Part shown: positions 35,781 to 46,385 of the stretch, piece by piece
How the letters are laid out: every line of letters starts with the position of its first letter
Numbering within the stretch: the first letter of the stretch is position 1
Assembly: GCA_026826555.1 (NCBI GenBank)
Contig: JAKSZT010053887.1
Span: 68,965,212-69,029,211, forward strand
Reading direction: 5' to 3'
From: Tolypeutes matacus
Taxonomy: Eukaryota > Chordata > Mammalia > Cingulata > Chlamyphoridae
DNA: 64,000 nt
Notes under the pieces: model-generated
What the model saw: only the letters and a program-made list of their open reading frames with translations
Databases searched by the model: none
Told to the model about the DNA's origin: nothing
Position numbers and translations under genes: made by a program

Positions 35781-36233
35781 AGTTAGAAATAAATAAAAGG
35801 AAGTGAATGAAGACAGACAACAGTGTTCCGTATAAACAGTTTTCTTTTTTTATAATTAATAAAAATGGGAAGACAAAATGGAAGAAAATACCAAATTTAA
35901 GAGATGTGTGCAGGAACACCATACAAAAAGAAGCTTCACAATTCTTAGAAAATAAAAAAATACTAAATATTATATAAAATGATGGCCCTAGATATACCTC
36001 AATGTGAATATATAATATTATAAATGTGTCAGCTCTTCCCAAATTAATTTAAAATTTTAATAATTTTCCAATCAAATTCTTGTAATGTTATTTTTGGAAC
36101 TTAAAAAATAGGTTGTAAAGTTAATGTGACTGAATAACCAAGGAATAATAAACAGGAAAATACAAAATTTAAGTTAAGAAGATGTGTTCATCAAAAGATA
36201 ACAGGAAAATTGAACACAAAAAGTTGATACTTG

Positions 36234-36354
36234 ACATATATACAATGAACAAAGAATTAATAATAGAATTAATAATAGTCAATACTTAATATATATACAA
36301 TGAACAAAGAATTAATAATAGACATATTTACAATGAACAAAGAAGTAATAATAG
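36234..36354 (+). repeat. 33-bp tandem repeat, about three units
   Basis: Units at 36,234-36,266, 36,288-36,321 and 36,322-36,354 share the core ACAATGAACAAAG followed by AATTAATAATAG (AGTAATAATAG in the third). The unit lies in decayed LINE-1 sequence and arose there by local tandem duplication. Confidence 0.85.
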
Positions 36355-36420
36355 AATTGCTAATAAGAATTAATAATAGAATAATAATTAATTTTATAAT
36401 TAATAAAATGACTCCTAAAA

Positions 36421-36805
36421 ATCAACGGTGAGGGAAGTGGATATGGCTCAAGTGAGTGGGCTCCCATCTACCATATGGAAGTCTTGGGAATTGATTCTCC
36501 AGGCCTCTTGGTGAAGGCAAGCTGGCCTGCATCACAGAGAGCTGACGGCCAGCGCCATGGATAGGCTGGCGCAGCAAGATGATGCAACAAAGTGAGAAGC
36601 AGAGGAGAGGCAGTGAGAGACGCAGCAGACTGGGGAGATGAAGTGGCTCAGGTGATTGAGTGCCTCTTTCCCACACCGGAGGTCCCAGGATCGGTTCTCT
36701 GTGCCTTCTAAAGAGAAAAAGTTAGCAGACACAGAAAGCATGCAGCAAATGGACACAGAGAGCAAACAGCGAGCACAAAACAAGGGGAGAGGGAATAAAT
36801 AAATA
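36421..36805 (+). mobile_element. Dimeric DAS-type SINE
   Basis: Two tRNA-like heads lie in tandem: GGGAAGTGGATATGGCTCAA (36,432-36,451) with B-box-like GGGAATTGATTCTCC, and GAAGTGGCTCAGGTGATTGAG (36,640-36,660) with GGTCCCAGGATCGGTTCTC. GCAGCAAATGGACACAGAGAG and an AATAAATAAATAAAAAA tail follow. Flanks AAAAATCAA(CGG)TGAGG on the left (about 36,417-36,433) and AAAAATCAATGAGG at about 36,806 are consistent with a diverged TSD. Minus-strand 83-84-codon frames across it are not genes. Confidence 0.8.
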
Positions 36806-37499
36806 AAAAATCAATGAGGAAAATAAAAATGACTCCAATAGGTCTCATAATGAAAAAAATTATTAAAACAATTATAGCATTTTTACACTATCATACTGAC
36901 ACAGCTTAAATAAATGCCAAGCTTTTATAGGAATATTATAGGAATATTGTAGTATAGAAACTCTTACACAGTATGAATGAAAGGTAAACCAATTTCAAAA
37001 ATTTAAGGGCATTTTGACCCATGCCTTGATCTAGTAATTTTAATTCTAGGACTGAATCCTAAGAAAATAAGTAATGATTTGCACAATTATTTCCATACTG
37101 TGCAAATATTTAAATTTTAGCTCTGTTTATAACATTAGGAATGGAGACCACTAAGTAATGAACAAAAGGAAATGAATAAATAAAAAGTGGCACACCTATT
37201 ATTTTTAAAAAGCCTACCCTTTTAAATGATCCATGATGTTACAGTAATAAGACCACAAAATAATGTATTTGGATAAAAGTTTAGAAATGTTTTGAGGCAT
37301 GACCTGACATTTTTAATATAAATAGAGATAGATGAGGATGAGAACAGAGAAATTTAATAGAATAATTATTAGAAAAAATAATATTAGCAAAATATTAAAA
37401 ATGACCCCTTTTAGAACTGAGAAATCGTATTTTCTTCATTGCCCTCTATACGATATTTGGTTGAGCCAGAATTATGTAAATAAATTTGAGGTATTCATG

Positions 37500-37610
37500 A
37501 AGGTAATATATACATGTCTGTTCTCTTCACCTTTGTACCCCAATTGTTTAGAACAGTGTTTGGCACATAGAAGATATGCAGTAAGTATTTGTTAAATGAA
37601 TGAATCATAG
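37500..37610 (+). repeat. L2 LINE 3' tail
   Basis: The run 'GAACAGTGTTTGGCACATAGAAGATATGCAGTAAGTATTTGTTAAATGAATGAA' is a well-preserved L2 terminus. Confidence 0.75.
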
Positions 37611-40020
37611 CAGTGGGAGAAAAGACACTTATATTTTAAGTTGAGCTTAAAAATTCAGAGGCAATCATTTACCATTCAATATGGAAAAAAAAAAGATTTG
37701 TTTACAGGTATCATAGTAATTTAGTAAGTAATATGCAGTTATTTATATGCAGATATTTAATATTTCTCCCTGAATTAATTTTAAAAATACACTATTTTCA
37801 TTATACTTTGCTCTCCTTTTTGCATTAGTTCCTTATAAATATTTATTCTAATCACATTTTCCATAACTGAATCCAAATCTTCAACAGGTATGATCCTGTT
37901 ACAGAATTATAAATAGGACCAAACTTTCCATTGTAACATAACTTAATAAATAAATAGTATGTAAAATCAATCAAATAAATAACAGAAAAAACATTCAATT
38001 TCTATACTAGACATTGCAAGAAAAATTTAAAATTGAAATGTCTTTAATTTTTCCAGAATACATTTCCTTTTAAATGCAAGGAAATTAATGTACAAAGAGC
38101 ATGATATAAGGAATAAATTAATTTTTACTCACAGCGTCAGTCACTAGGTTTTTTCCATTAATAATCGTTACTTTAAATGTATAGCAAATCAAACTCAGCA
38201 GGGAAAGCATCCTGGCATAATTACATTAATTCATGTATTCCATTGCTTATAAATAGCCTTGGAAAGGTATGGATAAAATTCATGAGTTTCTCATCTATCT
38301 AAAAGCTCCATTCCACCCCACACATTCAAAATTAATTAACATTATGCTATATCCTAGTCCCACTTTGATCAATTTCAAATTGAGCACATTTTACAATTCA
38401 CCCCTCCAAACTATGATTGAGCCCAAGTATACCCTTAAGTTCTCAAGATGAGAAGTAAAAACTTGAATGTCTGACTAATGAGGAACTAAGCTACATCCTA
38501 AAATGAATATTTTTATACCATCCTTTGAAGGATCCACTGTCAATTTGAAAGAAAACTGCAGCCAGAGCGGATAACAAATGTAGCATTCAGTGACATTATT
38601 CATGATCAATGCCTTAAATAAAACAAATAGGTAGGTTTATCCATTGCTGGTCCTGAACTGTCACTTCATATGGTCGGTATAAAACAGAAATATAAAAACG
38701 TTACTTTAGAGAAATTCCTAACCTCAAAATCCCCTAATACCTCATGCTGGGAATGTCTGTCTCCCTGTCTGTTCCTTGGCACATAAGTGGATGATTAGAC
38801 TTATGTGTCCTTTCTAGCCCTGGGGCACCTCCTTACGGTAGCTTGAGACATAAACCAAATGATATTTTAAATATACAGGTTAAACTACAAGAGTGAGCAT
38901 TCAGTATGGCCATTAATCATGAACAATAAGCTAGAAATAGTAACATCCTAAGAGGCCTAACGCTTCATTGAAGTATATATTCACATTAACATAGACTTTC
39001 TTTCCTGTTTTCATTTGTAGTAATAATTTACAGTGGACATTTAAAATATGCTAGCTTGTTAACATTTACCTGTAGCATTTACCTGCAATAATGTTTTAGA
39101 TTATGATTCCAAATTTCTGAATCCTAATACTTTTCAAAAACTGAAAATGAAGGTGCTGGTGCCAAAACAATGTCATATACAACAGAGGAGAGAGAAACAG
39201 AGAAAACAGAAAATTTTAGTAATGAATAGAGGTTAATAGATAATTGTCCTTTCTACTATCCAGTGAGATATGATATGTAATACATTTAATCCTAGTCTCA
39301 ATTCCTCATAGTAAAGATGAGAATAAATATTATTAGCCTTAGCCTTTTTTTTTTTTTTCCACAAAACTAAATATTTGAGAGGAAAAGAAATGAAATTGCC
39401 CCAAGGTCACAAATTCCTTAAGAGATGGATCCAGATTTCAACCAAATGGTATTTTACACCAAAGTCAAGGCTCCTTCCAGGGACTCTGTGAAATTGAACT
39501 GAATTAGATTCCTATTGAAGTGTTTTTGTTCAGTTTAAGGTCTTACATAAAGTGAGAAATAGACAAATCTGAAAAATTCCAGAGAGTGTATTGAAACCAA
39601 AATTAGGAAAATAAGTAATATTAAAATGATGTTTTCTGCTATTTTTATCCCTCCTTTTAAAACATTTTTAATAGTATAGTGAGAATTTGCCCATTGTTTC
39701 TAACCACAGAAAATGTTCTTGTGAAATGTGTTACAGAATGTTGCTTCCCACCCATGGCAGTTTACAAGAAACCTAAAACCCTGAAAATTGTAGATGGATA
39801 ATTATTCTGTGATAAATACTATCCATACCCTCAGTAAATAAAGGGAAAAAAATCAGTTGTGGGAAAGTAAAATCTAGAAAATTTTATATTTCCAGTTTTT
39901 AGCCAGAAGTTGTTCCATCACTTATTAAAAAATAAAAAATAAAAGCTGAGAGAAGAGATAGAAATGTTGGGAATCACATCTCATTACAATATAGTGAACT
40001 ATGATTCAGGAACATCAGGG
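37611..40020. other. Single-copy sequence with a MIR remnant
   Basis: An inverted MIR lies at about 39,370-39,480 (GCCCCAAGGTCACAAATTCC...'GATGGATCCAGATTTCAACC'), next to a T-run at 39,346-39,358. No gene recognised. 38,520-38,660 and 38,880-38,960 have even composition but nothing diagnostic. Confidence 0.45.
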
Positions 40021-40024
40021 TCTT

Positions 40025-40150
40025 CATGAAGCCAGTGTAATGTCTGGGTTCAAAAGACCTGGCTTCAGGTCTCAGCAATAAGGTGGCAGTCATAGTGCCT
40101 CCCTAACGTTAGCTTCCTAAACTATAAAGTGCAGGTAGCGTCACCGATTC
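40025..40150 (+). repeat. MIR SINE remnant
   Basis: 'GTCTGGGTTCAAAAGACCTGGCTTCAGGTCTCAGCA', then 'GCTTCCTAAACTATAAAGTG', follow the sense order of MIR. Confidence 0.6.
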
Positions 40151-41598
40151 TCCCAATATTCTCTGGAAGCAAATATCACCACTACTCATAAGCCCTTTAT
40201 AAACTGTACAAAGTTTATTTTCAATTTTAAAAAAAATGGTGTGACTTTTACCAGGATGTCAGGGCTGTGAGTAGCAAGTATAACATTAAAGTTCTGAAGA
40301 GTAGAAAAATGTTCCATCTTCAGCCAAAATCATTCAAGCATAACTGGATCAAAGATAATATGCAGCACGCTGCTGCCTTCAGTGAGACCACAGGACCAGA
40401 AGGCCTTGGATGGCCCTCTGCCAGTTCTGAGCACTACAGCTGACAGGAATTATCTCAGCAGTCCAACTGCCATTCTTTCCAACTCTTCTTCCATTTTAAT
40501 GTCTTCATAAGTTTCCAAGGCTGTCCAAATATCATTAATCTTGAAGAATACTGTTCCTTTTGTAAAGCAGAATGGACTGAAAAGCTCACAAAGGAGCTAG
40601 CAAAACTTTCCCATGTAGCAACTCAAGCAAATGTAAAAACTGAAAATCCTGTTGTAATCAGGTAGTCATGGTGAAGTGACAGTGAGAAAACATGAATTCA
40701 AGACTAAATACTGTCTGGCAATGTGCACTGGGGAACAGAAATTAGTAAAGGAGAGATCATGGCTAATAATTTGAAAGGAGATTATAAAAAATTATCTAGT
40801 CTACTTCAGCACCTCTTTCTTCCATGTGATACTTTAGCTATTATTTCAGCATGTCATGGAAATTCTGCTACTTTCCAGAAGTGCATTGAAAAACCACTAT
40901 TTCATAGGGCTCACTTCATCTCATTTGTACAAACAGATCTTACTGACACATCAAAGAAAAATTTCCAGAAAAACAAAATTATATCAACTGTGTTTGCACA
41001 TTAGTCTATTTCTTAAATTTCTCTAATTTTTAAATTTAATCAATGCAACTTTAATATTTGATATAGATTTAAAGTGTATCCCTGATATGTTTTATAAACT
41101 GTTAAACAGACCATTTTAAGAGCTATATCATTGTCTTTATTAATTTATAAATTAATACTAAATATTTTGTAGTGCTTTAAAGCATATAAATATAAACATT
41201 GAGGAAGTGTAGAGAAAATTGAAACAAAGGGGTTTCTCATTTTTAAGTTCACCATGTAGAGATTAAGACATCTAATGTACTCAAAAGAAAACATTCATTA
41301 TATTGTTAATCGATGAATAAGTGATTCATAATCCAGCTTTTAATTTTCTCTAGAAAACATTTTATATATAGATTCACAGGGAGAATATTCTCTTATTTCT
41401 TCTTATTATGCTTCCCATATAAAATTCGAGATTATGTAATAACCATAAGTTCCACATAGATACTTAAAGCAATAGTCCTTTTCTATACAAGAAGAGTGGA
41501 TTTTTCTTTTCCTATTGATCTTTCACTTCCTATGTTAAATCCCATTTCCAAATAACTTCTTATAATAATTTGTCCATTTTTAACTTTCTTTTGGTTCT
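40151..41598. other. Single-copy sequence, nothing assigned
   Basis: The 93-codon frame at 40,723-41,004 has no recognisable domain. The 40,320-40,640 part is less AT-rich (GCTGCTGCCTTCAGTGAGACC) and could be an old retrocopied UTR, but I cannot identify it. Confidence 0.4.
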
Positions 41599-42084
41599 GT
41601 TTTAGTTTCCTTTGGCTGCTGAAAGAAATACCATGCAATAATTCCTATTGACTTAAACAATAGGAATATATTAGCTCACAGTTTAGAGGCTAAAAGAAAT
41701 TCCAAATCAAGGTGCCATCAAGGTAATGCTTTCTTCCTGAAGACTGGCATTCTGGGGCTGGCTCCTGATCATCCTTTGTCCTTAGTTTGTCACATGGCAA
41801 GGCAAATAGTGGTCTCTTCTGGCCCTAATCTCCTCTCTTCCAAGTTCCATTGATTTCAACTTCTGACCGCTCCCTCTGTGGCTTTCTTTTTCTGTGTCTG
41901 AATTTCATTTTGCTTATAAAGGACTCCAGCAATAGGTTTAAGACCCATGCTGATTGAGGTGGGCCACAGCAACCTGAAGTAACCTCATCAAAAGGTCCTA
42001 CTGACAATGGGTTTATACTTACAAGAATGGACTAAGTTTAAAAAACATGTTTTTCTGGGGTACATAGAGCTACAAACCCACACA
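41599..42084 (-). mobile_element. MaLR LTR (MLT1/MST-like), 3' LTR of a decayed element
   Basis: The plus strand reads TTTTAGTTTCCTTTGGCTGCTG, 'ATTGACTTAAACAATAGGAATATATTAGCTCACAG', 'GAGGCTAAAAGAAATTCCAAATCAAGGTGCCATCAAGG', then 'TGCTTATAAAGGACTCCAGCAATAGG' and 'CTACAAACCCACACA'. This is the reverse complement of the MaLR LTR plan. The TG start is at about 42,081-42,084. A partial second copy of the same LTR lies at 43,772-43,925, so the two LTRs bracket 42,085-43,771. Confidence 0.75.
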
Positions 42085-42760
42085 CTCCACCCTCTGAACC
42101 CCCAAAATGCATGTTCTTTCTACTTTCAAAATATATTCTTTCTATCACAACATCCCCAAAGCTTTAAATCAATTCAGTAGCCACGCTAAATACAGTCTCA
42201 TCAAAATCAGTTATGGGTGTGGTCTGTCCTGGGCCACAATCCTGCTCTGTCTATAGACTTGGGAAACCTGTAGAACAAGTTATCTGCTTCTAATATACAA
42301 GGGAAGGATAGGCATAGGATAGACAATACCATTCCAATAGGAATAAATTGGAAGGAAAACAGGTGTCCCAGGTCCCAAACAATTCTGAAACCCAAAAGGG
42401 CAAACTTCACCAGATTTCAAGCCTGAGAGTCATACATAGATAGATGCTTTGTCCTCTGGACCTGATGAGAAAGCAGCCCTACCCCTTCCAAGTGCTTAAT
42501 GCAGCATCAGCGTTGCTCTCCCCAACACTGGGTTGAAGGCTCCACCCTCTCTAAGCATCAGGGTGGGAGCCAGGCTCTGCACAAACTCCAGGGCACAGGC
42601 TCCACCATCTCCAAACACTGGGGTGAAGGCCAGATTTTATACAAATGCCAGGGCATGGAACTTAGTTAGGATTGGATACATATCTGTACTCAAAGCTGAT
42701 CTACAGTTATTTTTGCAAATGGGAGAAAGACAACATGTTCATTCTTAAAATCAACATTCT
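42085..42760 (-). mobile_element. MaLR-type internal sequence (non-coding)
   Basis: It abuts the LTR with CTCCACCCTCTGAACCCCCAAAATGCATGTTC, consistent with the polypurine-like end of a MaLR internal region on minus. MaLR internal regions carry no intact retroviral genes, and no frame here resembles gag or pol. 42,512-42,660 contains 2.3 copies of a 60-bp tandem repeat. Family assignment is by position and resemblance only. Confidence 0.5.
42512..42660. repeat. 60-bp tandem repeat, 2.3 units
   Basis: 42,541-42,600 and 42,601-42,660 align column by column: TCCACC.TCTC.AA.CA..GGGTG.A.GCCAG....T...ACAAA..CCAGGGCA. A third partial unit (CTCCCCAACACTGGGTTGAAGGC) precedes them at 42,518-42,540. The unit is exactly 60 bases. 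Confidence 0.9.
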
Positions 42761-42778
42761 TTATTGTTTTTAGAGCCA

Positions 42779-43771
42779 TGATTCATCTTCAGGTTCTTGA
42801 ATCCTCCCCAGTTGACACAATCATTAGAAATCTAAAAGCAACTGATGCCAACATTGAGATAAATGCTGAAGTAGAATACCAAATTACTGATGGTGACAGG
42901 ACTGATATGTTTGACATCCTAACTGAGAAGGACATGGAGGAAGTCATCATAAATGTGAAAAAGCCATTTGATTATGAGATCCAAAGACTTTATACCCTGA
43001 AGTTTGAAGCAGGATATACATATTCAGATCCACATTTTTATAACCTAAGGCCATTTAAAGATAATACAATTGTAAAAATCTCTGTAAAAGATGTGGATTA
43101 ACTTCCCTTTTCAGAAGATCTTCCTGTCTGTTTGAGGTTCCTGAAGATATAACAGAGGACACAAGCATTGGTACTGTAATGGTAAGAGACCTGAATTTTA
43201 CTTCTAGCCCCATTAGATATTCCTGGGATTGCCATCTGGACCTTCACAAGATCATTAACATACATTCTGAAATTGGATCTCTTTATACATCAAAGCCACT
43301 TGACCATGAACTATCTCAATGGCACAGTCTTACTGTTATAGCTGCAGAAACCAACAGTACCAAAGAGACCACCTGAATGGCTGTTTTTGTGAGAAATTTG
43401 AATGTCAATAACAATGCCCCAAAGTTTGCTGTGTTCTATGACACTTTTGTAAGTGAAAAGTTCAGGCCAGGATAGCTAATACAGACTGTAAATGCAGTAG
43501 ACATAGATGACCCTTTAGATGGACAGAAATTTTCTTCAGTTTAGCTGCTGTCAATCCAAACTTCACAGTACATGATAATGACGATACTACTGCCAAAAAT
43601 TTAATGAGAAAAAAAATGGATTCAATAGGCATGAACAAAGTACTTATCTCCTGCCCACAGTGATATCAGATAATGATTATCCAATTTAAAGCTCCATGGG
43701 CACACTCACCATCCAAGTGTGCACCTGTGATCCCAAAGCAACATTCAGTTTTTCAGTGCTGAAGCCCTGCT
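42779..43771 (+). pseudogene. Intronless type II cadherin pseudogene fragment (EC3-EC5)
   Basis: About 330 codons match the extracellular cadherin repeats EC3-EC5 of classical type II cadherins, closest to the CDH6/9/10-like members as I remember them. Frame 1 (42,779-43,101) has LESSPV, AEVEYQITDGD, MFDILTEKD, VKKPFDYE, RLYTLK and KDVD. 43,179-43,376 continues with SSPIRYSWD, IHSEIGSLYTSKPLDHELSQWH and LTVIAAE. 43,379-43,540 has NAPKFAVFYDTFV. The match ends at SAEALL (about 43,754-43,771). Repeat boundaries that are split by introns in cadherin genes are fused, so this is a processed copy. Lesions include TAA after DVD (43,099), TGA at 43,374, TAG near 43,474, frameshifts near 43,100-43,180 and 43,530, and loss of the calcium-binding DxNDN sequence (NVNNNAP). 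It lacks EC1-EC2, transmembrane and cytoplasmic parts and has no poly(A). Confidence 0.85.
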
Positions 43772-43930
43772 CCCTCTGTGGTTTTCTCTCTCTGTGTCTG
43801 AACTTTGTTCTGCTTATAAAGAAATCCAGTAATAGGATTAAGACCCATCCTGATTGTGGTGTCACACCTTAACTGAAATGCCATCATCAAGAAGACCTAC
43901 TTCCAACATCAATCAAGTTATGCATTTGTA
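43772..43930 (-). mobile_element. Partial second LTR of the MaLR element
   Basis: CTCCCTCTGTGG..TTCT.T.TCTGTGTCTGAA.TT continues for about 155 bases parallel to 41,870-42,030 ('GCTTATAAAGAAATCCAGTAATAGGATTAAGACCCATCCTGATTG'). Both ends are missing. It directly follows the last recognisable cadherin codons; the two share the word GCTCCCTCTGTGG/CTGCTCCCTCTGTGG at the junction. Confidence 0.75.
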
Positions 43931-44055
43931 CCCTTATTTTATAAATATGGGAAATAATATTCAGGAAAGTTAAGTAACCCATCTAAATTTGTAAAGGTAG
44001 CAACTATTAAAGCTAGGATTAAAATTCAGTTATGTCTGCTCCAAACATTTCTAAA
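43931..44055 (-). repeat. MIR SINE remnant
   Basis: 'CTTATTTTATAAATATGGGAAATAATATTCAGGAAAGTTAAGTAACCCATCTAAATTTG...CAGTTATGTCTGCTCCAAA' is the inverted MIR order. Confidence 0.65.
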
Positions 44056-45255
44056 CTGCTCCTTCCACAATAACAAGTGATGATTTCTTTAAGTATTTGT
44101 TTGTGTTAAGGAAATCCTAAAAACAAGATAAAAGGACATTATTGTTTTCCTATTAATGTCAAAAGAGCAGTACACACTCAGAGAATAATAAGCTTGTTTT
44201 CTAGGAACATGACAATTAGAAACAAGGAAAAAGTGCAAACAGGATCTAGTAACTGAATTGTATATGGAATTATAATTTCCAAGACTGTAAGTATGCTATA
44301 TGTTCAGCATCAGTAGATATTTGTAATTTCACACATACCTTTCCATACACCTATGTAACCATGGGGAGTATCTCTACTGCCAAGAAGGGGGCTTTCTTTC
44401 CACATCTTTACTATTCTTGAGTACTTCCAGAACATCAATTGTTTAAGCATATTGAGGGGAGGCTAATGGGTGTTCTGAGTTGTTGACAAAAAGCAGAGTT
44501 GATAGGTGATGAGCAAAATCTTAGAGGACATGAAAATCCTTCTGCCATATAATGAACAGGTCCCATAGGCAGCAAGGACTTAGCAAGCAACTGAAGTTTC
44601 CTTGCAAGAATGATGTCACATATTCACATGAATTAGGAGGGATAGTCTGCAGGCATGCTCAGTTTCATCCTTATCTCCATCTACTTCCAAGGCTTTCCCA
44701 CTCAGTGTTCATGGTTTCACACACTGTTACTCCCCTTATAGCTCTGGGGACCTTCATCTTGGGAGGAGAGGGTAGAGGTGTCTCCACTCCCCCTTCCCCT
44801 TTACATGTTCCAATCTTGTTATAGCATTATCTGACTACTCCCCTAGCCTTGCCTGGAAATAAAAAAACATATTAAACAAAAGCCAATCTGAACATTAATG
44901 AGCTTTCTCTTGCATTCCTGCTTTCGTACTCCTAATTTGCTTCCAGCCAATATGAATTTTTCTTTCTACCAGGGGAAGATCTGGAATAGTAGGAAAGAAA
45001 AAAACACAAACAAATATTTGAAGACCTTATCTGGCTACACCCATGTATATGTACCCTCATAAATCATATCAGCATGAACACACATACACATATGCACATA
45101 ATACATTAAAATATGTAATAGAATGGGTGCTCCAGAGAGGACAGGGACTGTGCCATACTTCTTCACCATTGATTTCTCATTGCTTGTCAGAGCACCTATA
45201 ACAAAGTAAATATTTCTTACTTGCATATCCTGCTTGTATTTCCTAGACATTTTAT
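44056..45255. other. Single-copy sequence with an L2-like remnant
   Basis: 45,125-45,225 ('GCTCCAGAGAGGACAGGGACTGTGCC...CAGAGCACCTATAACAAAGTAAATATT') resembles an L2 3' end on plus. The 90-codon frame at 44,552-44,824 lacks any recognised domain. Confidence 0.45.
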
Positions 45256-45259
45256 TACA

Positions 45260-46385
45260 TGTCCTGGCTATTTTCTATTGGTCCCTCAAGATGCATTCAC
45301 CACTCTTCACGGCTATTCTCTGTGCCATGTGGGGATAAGTCCTTGGACTGTATCAAAGGGCTCTCTTGCTCTCTGGCTTCCAGGTTAATTCAATCAATGG
45401 AAGACTTAGGCAAAAGATTGGAGGATGAGAATATTTTTTCCTGCTTCCCCAGTCCCTGAACCAACAGCCTAATTTGACCACAGCTTCTCTCAGGTGAGGC
45501 AATGCAATTCTTTCAACTATAGCTTTTCTTTCTGAGATCTAGTGCTTGTTGTCTCCCATTACACTAGACCTAGGGGTGGTTACAGCACTAGGTAAGTTCA
45601 TCAATTTTTTATAGTTTCCCTTAACCCAATCCACATTGTAGCAGTTTGGCATTGTTTATGAATTCCAAAAATAGATATTGGATTATGTTTGTAAACTGGT
45701 GTGTTCCTCTGGGCATGTTCCCCTTAGATTGTATTAAATTCAGAGGTTTCACTTTTACTTGATTAAATTATGATTAGGGTTTTGATTCAATTAGGCCAAG
45801 GCAGTATGATGTTGAGTTCCCACCCCTTGGTGGGTGAGACTCACAGAGAACACACAGCAGAGGAAAGAGTTGGAGTTTTGATTCTGGACGTCCAGGAAGT
45901 AAACACACAGGAGAAGAACACAGAGGAACAGAGATGGTTCCATAGACATGGCAGAGGCCCTTGGAAGACAGAGAGCCTCATAGTCTACAGCTGACCTTGT
46001 GGAGAGAAAAGAGCAGTTGAGCCCAGAGGGAAACAAACCCTGGGAGAGAGACGAGACTTATCCCAACCTACAGCTAAGATTGGAAGAAGCTGAGACCATG
46101 GAGCCTTAAGAGGAAGGGGAAGCCTGAACCCTTGCAGACTTCAGCAGGCATCTTACTCAACATGTGGCAACAGACTTTGGTGACTTATGCTTTATGGCCC
46201 GGTAACTGTAAGCTTCTACCCCCAAATAAATAGTTTTTATAAATGCCAACAGATTTCTAGTACTTTGCATCAGTAACCCTTTTAGATGACTAATACACAC
46301 ATCTTCATAATAATCCCTTTATTAAACTCCACTCATTTTTTATTTGATTATGCCAACTGCTTTCCATCAGGACTATGACTTTTAT
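45260..46385. repeat. Unassigned ancient repeat, split by a solo LTR
   Basis: 45,260-45,636 ('GGGCTCTCTTGCTCTCTGGCTTCC', 'CTAGACCTAGGGGTGGTTACAGCACTAGG') and 46,298-46,385 ('CCCTTTATTAAACTCCACTC') join across the solo LTR into one sequence. I remember similar phrases as one dispersed mammalian repeat but cannot name it with confidence. The TSD of the inner LTR supports the join. Confidence 0.5.
45637..46297 (+). mobile_element. MaLR/ERVL-like solo LTR (TGTAGCAG family), copy 3, 661 bp
   Basis: It starts TGTAGCAGTTTGGCATTG and ends TTTAGATGACTAATACA. Perfect 5-bp TSDs (CACAT) sit at 45,632-45,636 and 46,298-46,302. It carries CCAAATAAATAGTTTTTATAAATGCC (46,222-46,247), a polyadenylation-type signal near the 3' end as in the copy at 21.3 kb. 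It has TG...CA termini and no internal region, hence a solo LTR. The 74- and 81-codon frames within it are not genes. Confidence 0.9.

Larger units (their letters stand above)
35790..37430 (+). mobile_element. Old LINE-1/HAL1-like 3' part, split by a dimeric SINE
   Basis: Plus-strand phrases follow LINE-1 ORF2 order: 'GTGTCAGCTCTTCCCAAATTAATTTAAAATTTT' then 'CCAATCAAATTC' (36,026-36,080), and after the SINE 'GGGCATTTTGACCCATGCCTTGATCTAGTAATTTTAATTCTAGGACTGAATCCTAAG' (37,008-37,063), 'GCTCTGTTTATAACATTAGGAA', 'GGATAAAAGTTTAGAAATG'. The latter is the 3' part of HAL1/L1M-type elements. No ORF survives. Confidence 0.65.

Noticed and set aside
42760..42773. TTTATTGTTTTTAG before the cadherin match as a real splice acceptor of a live gene
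   Set aside because: Downstream repeats are fused without introns and carry several stops and frameshifts, so the region is a dead retrocopy. The resemblance may be chance.
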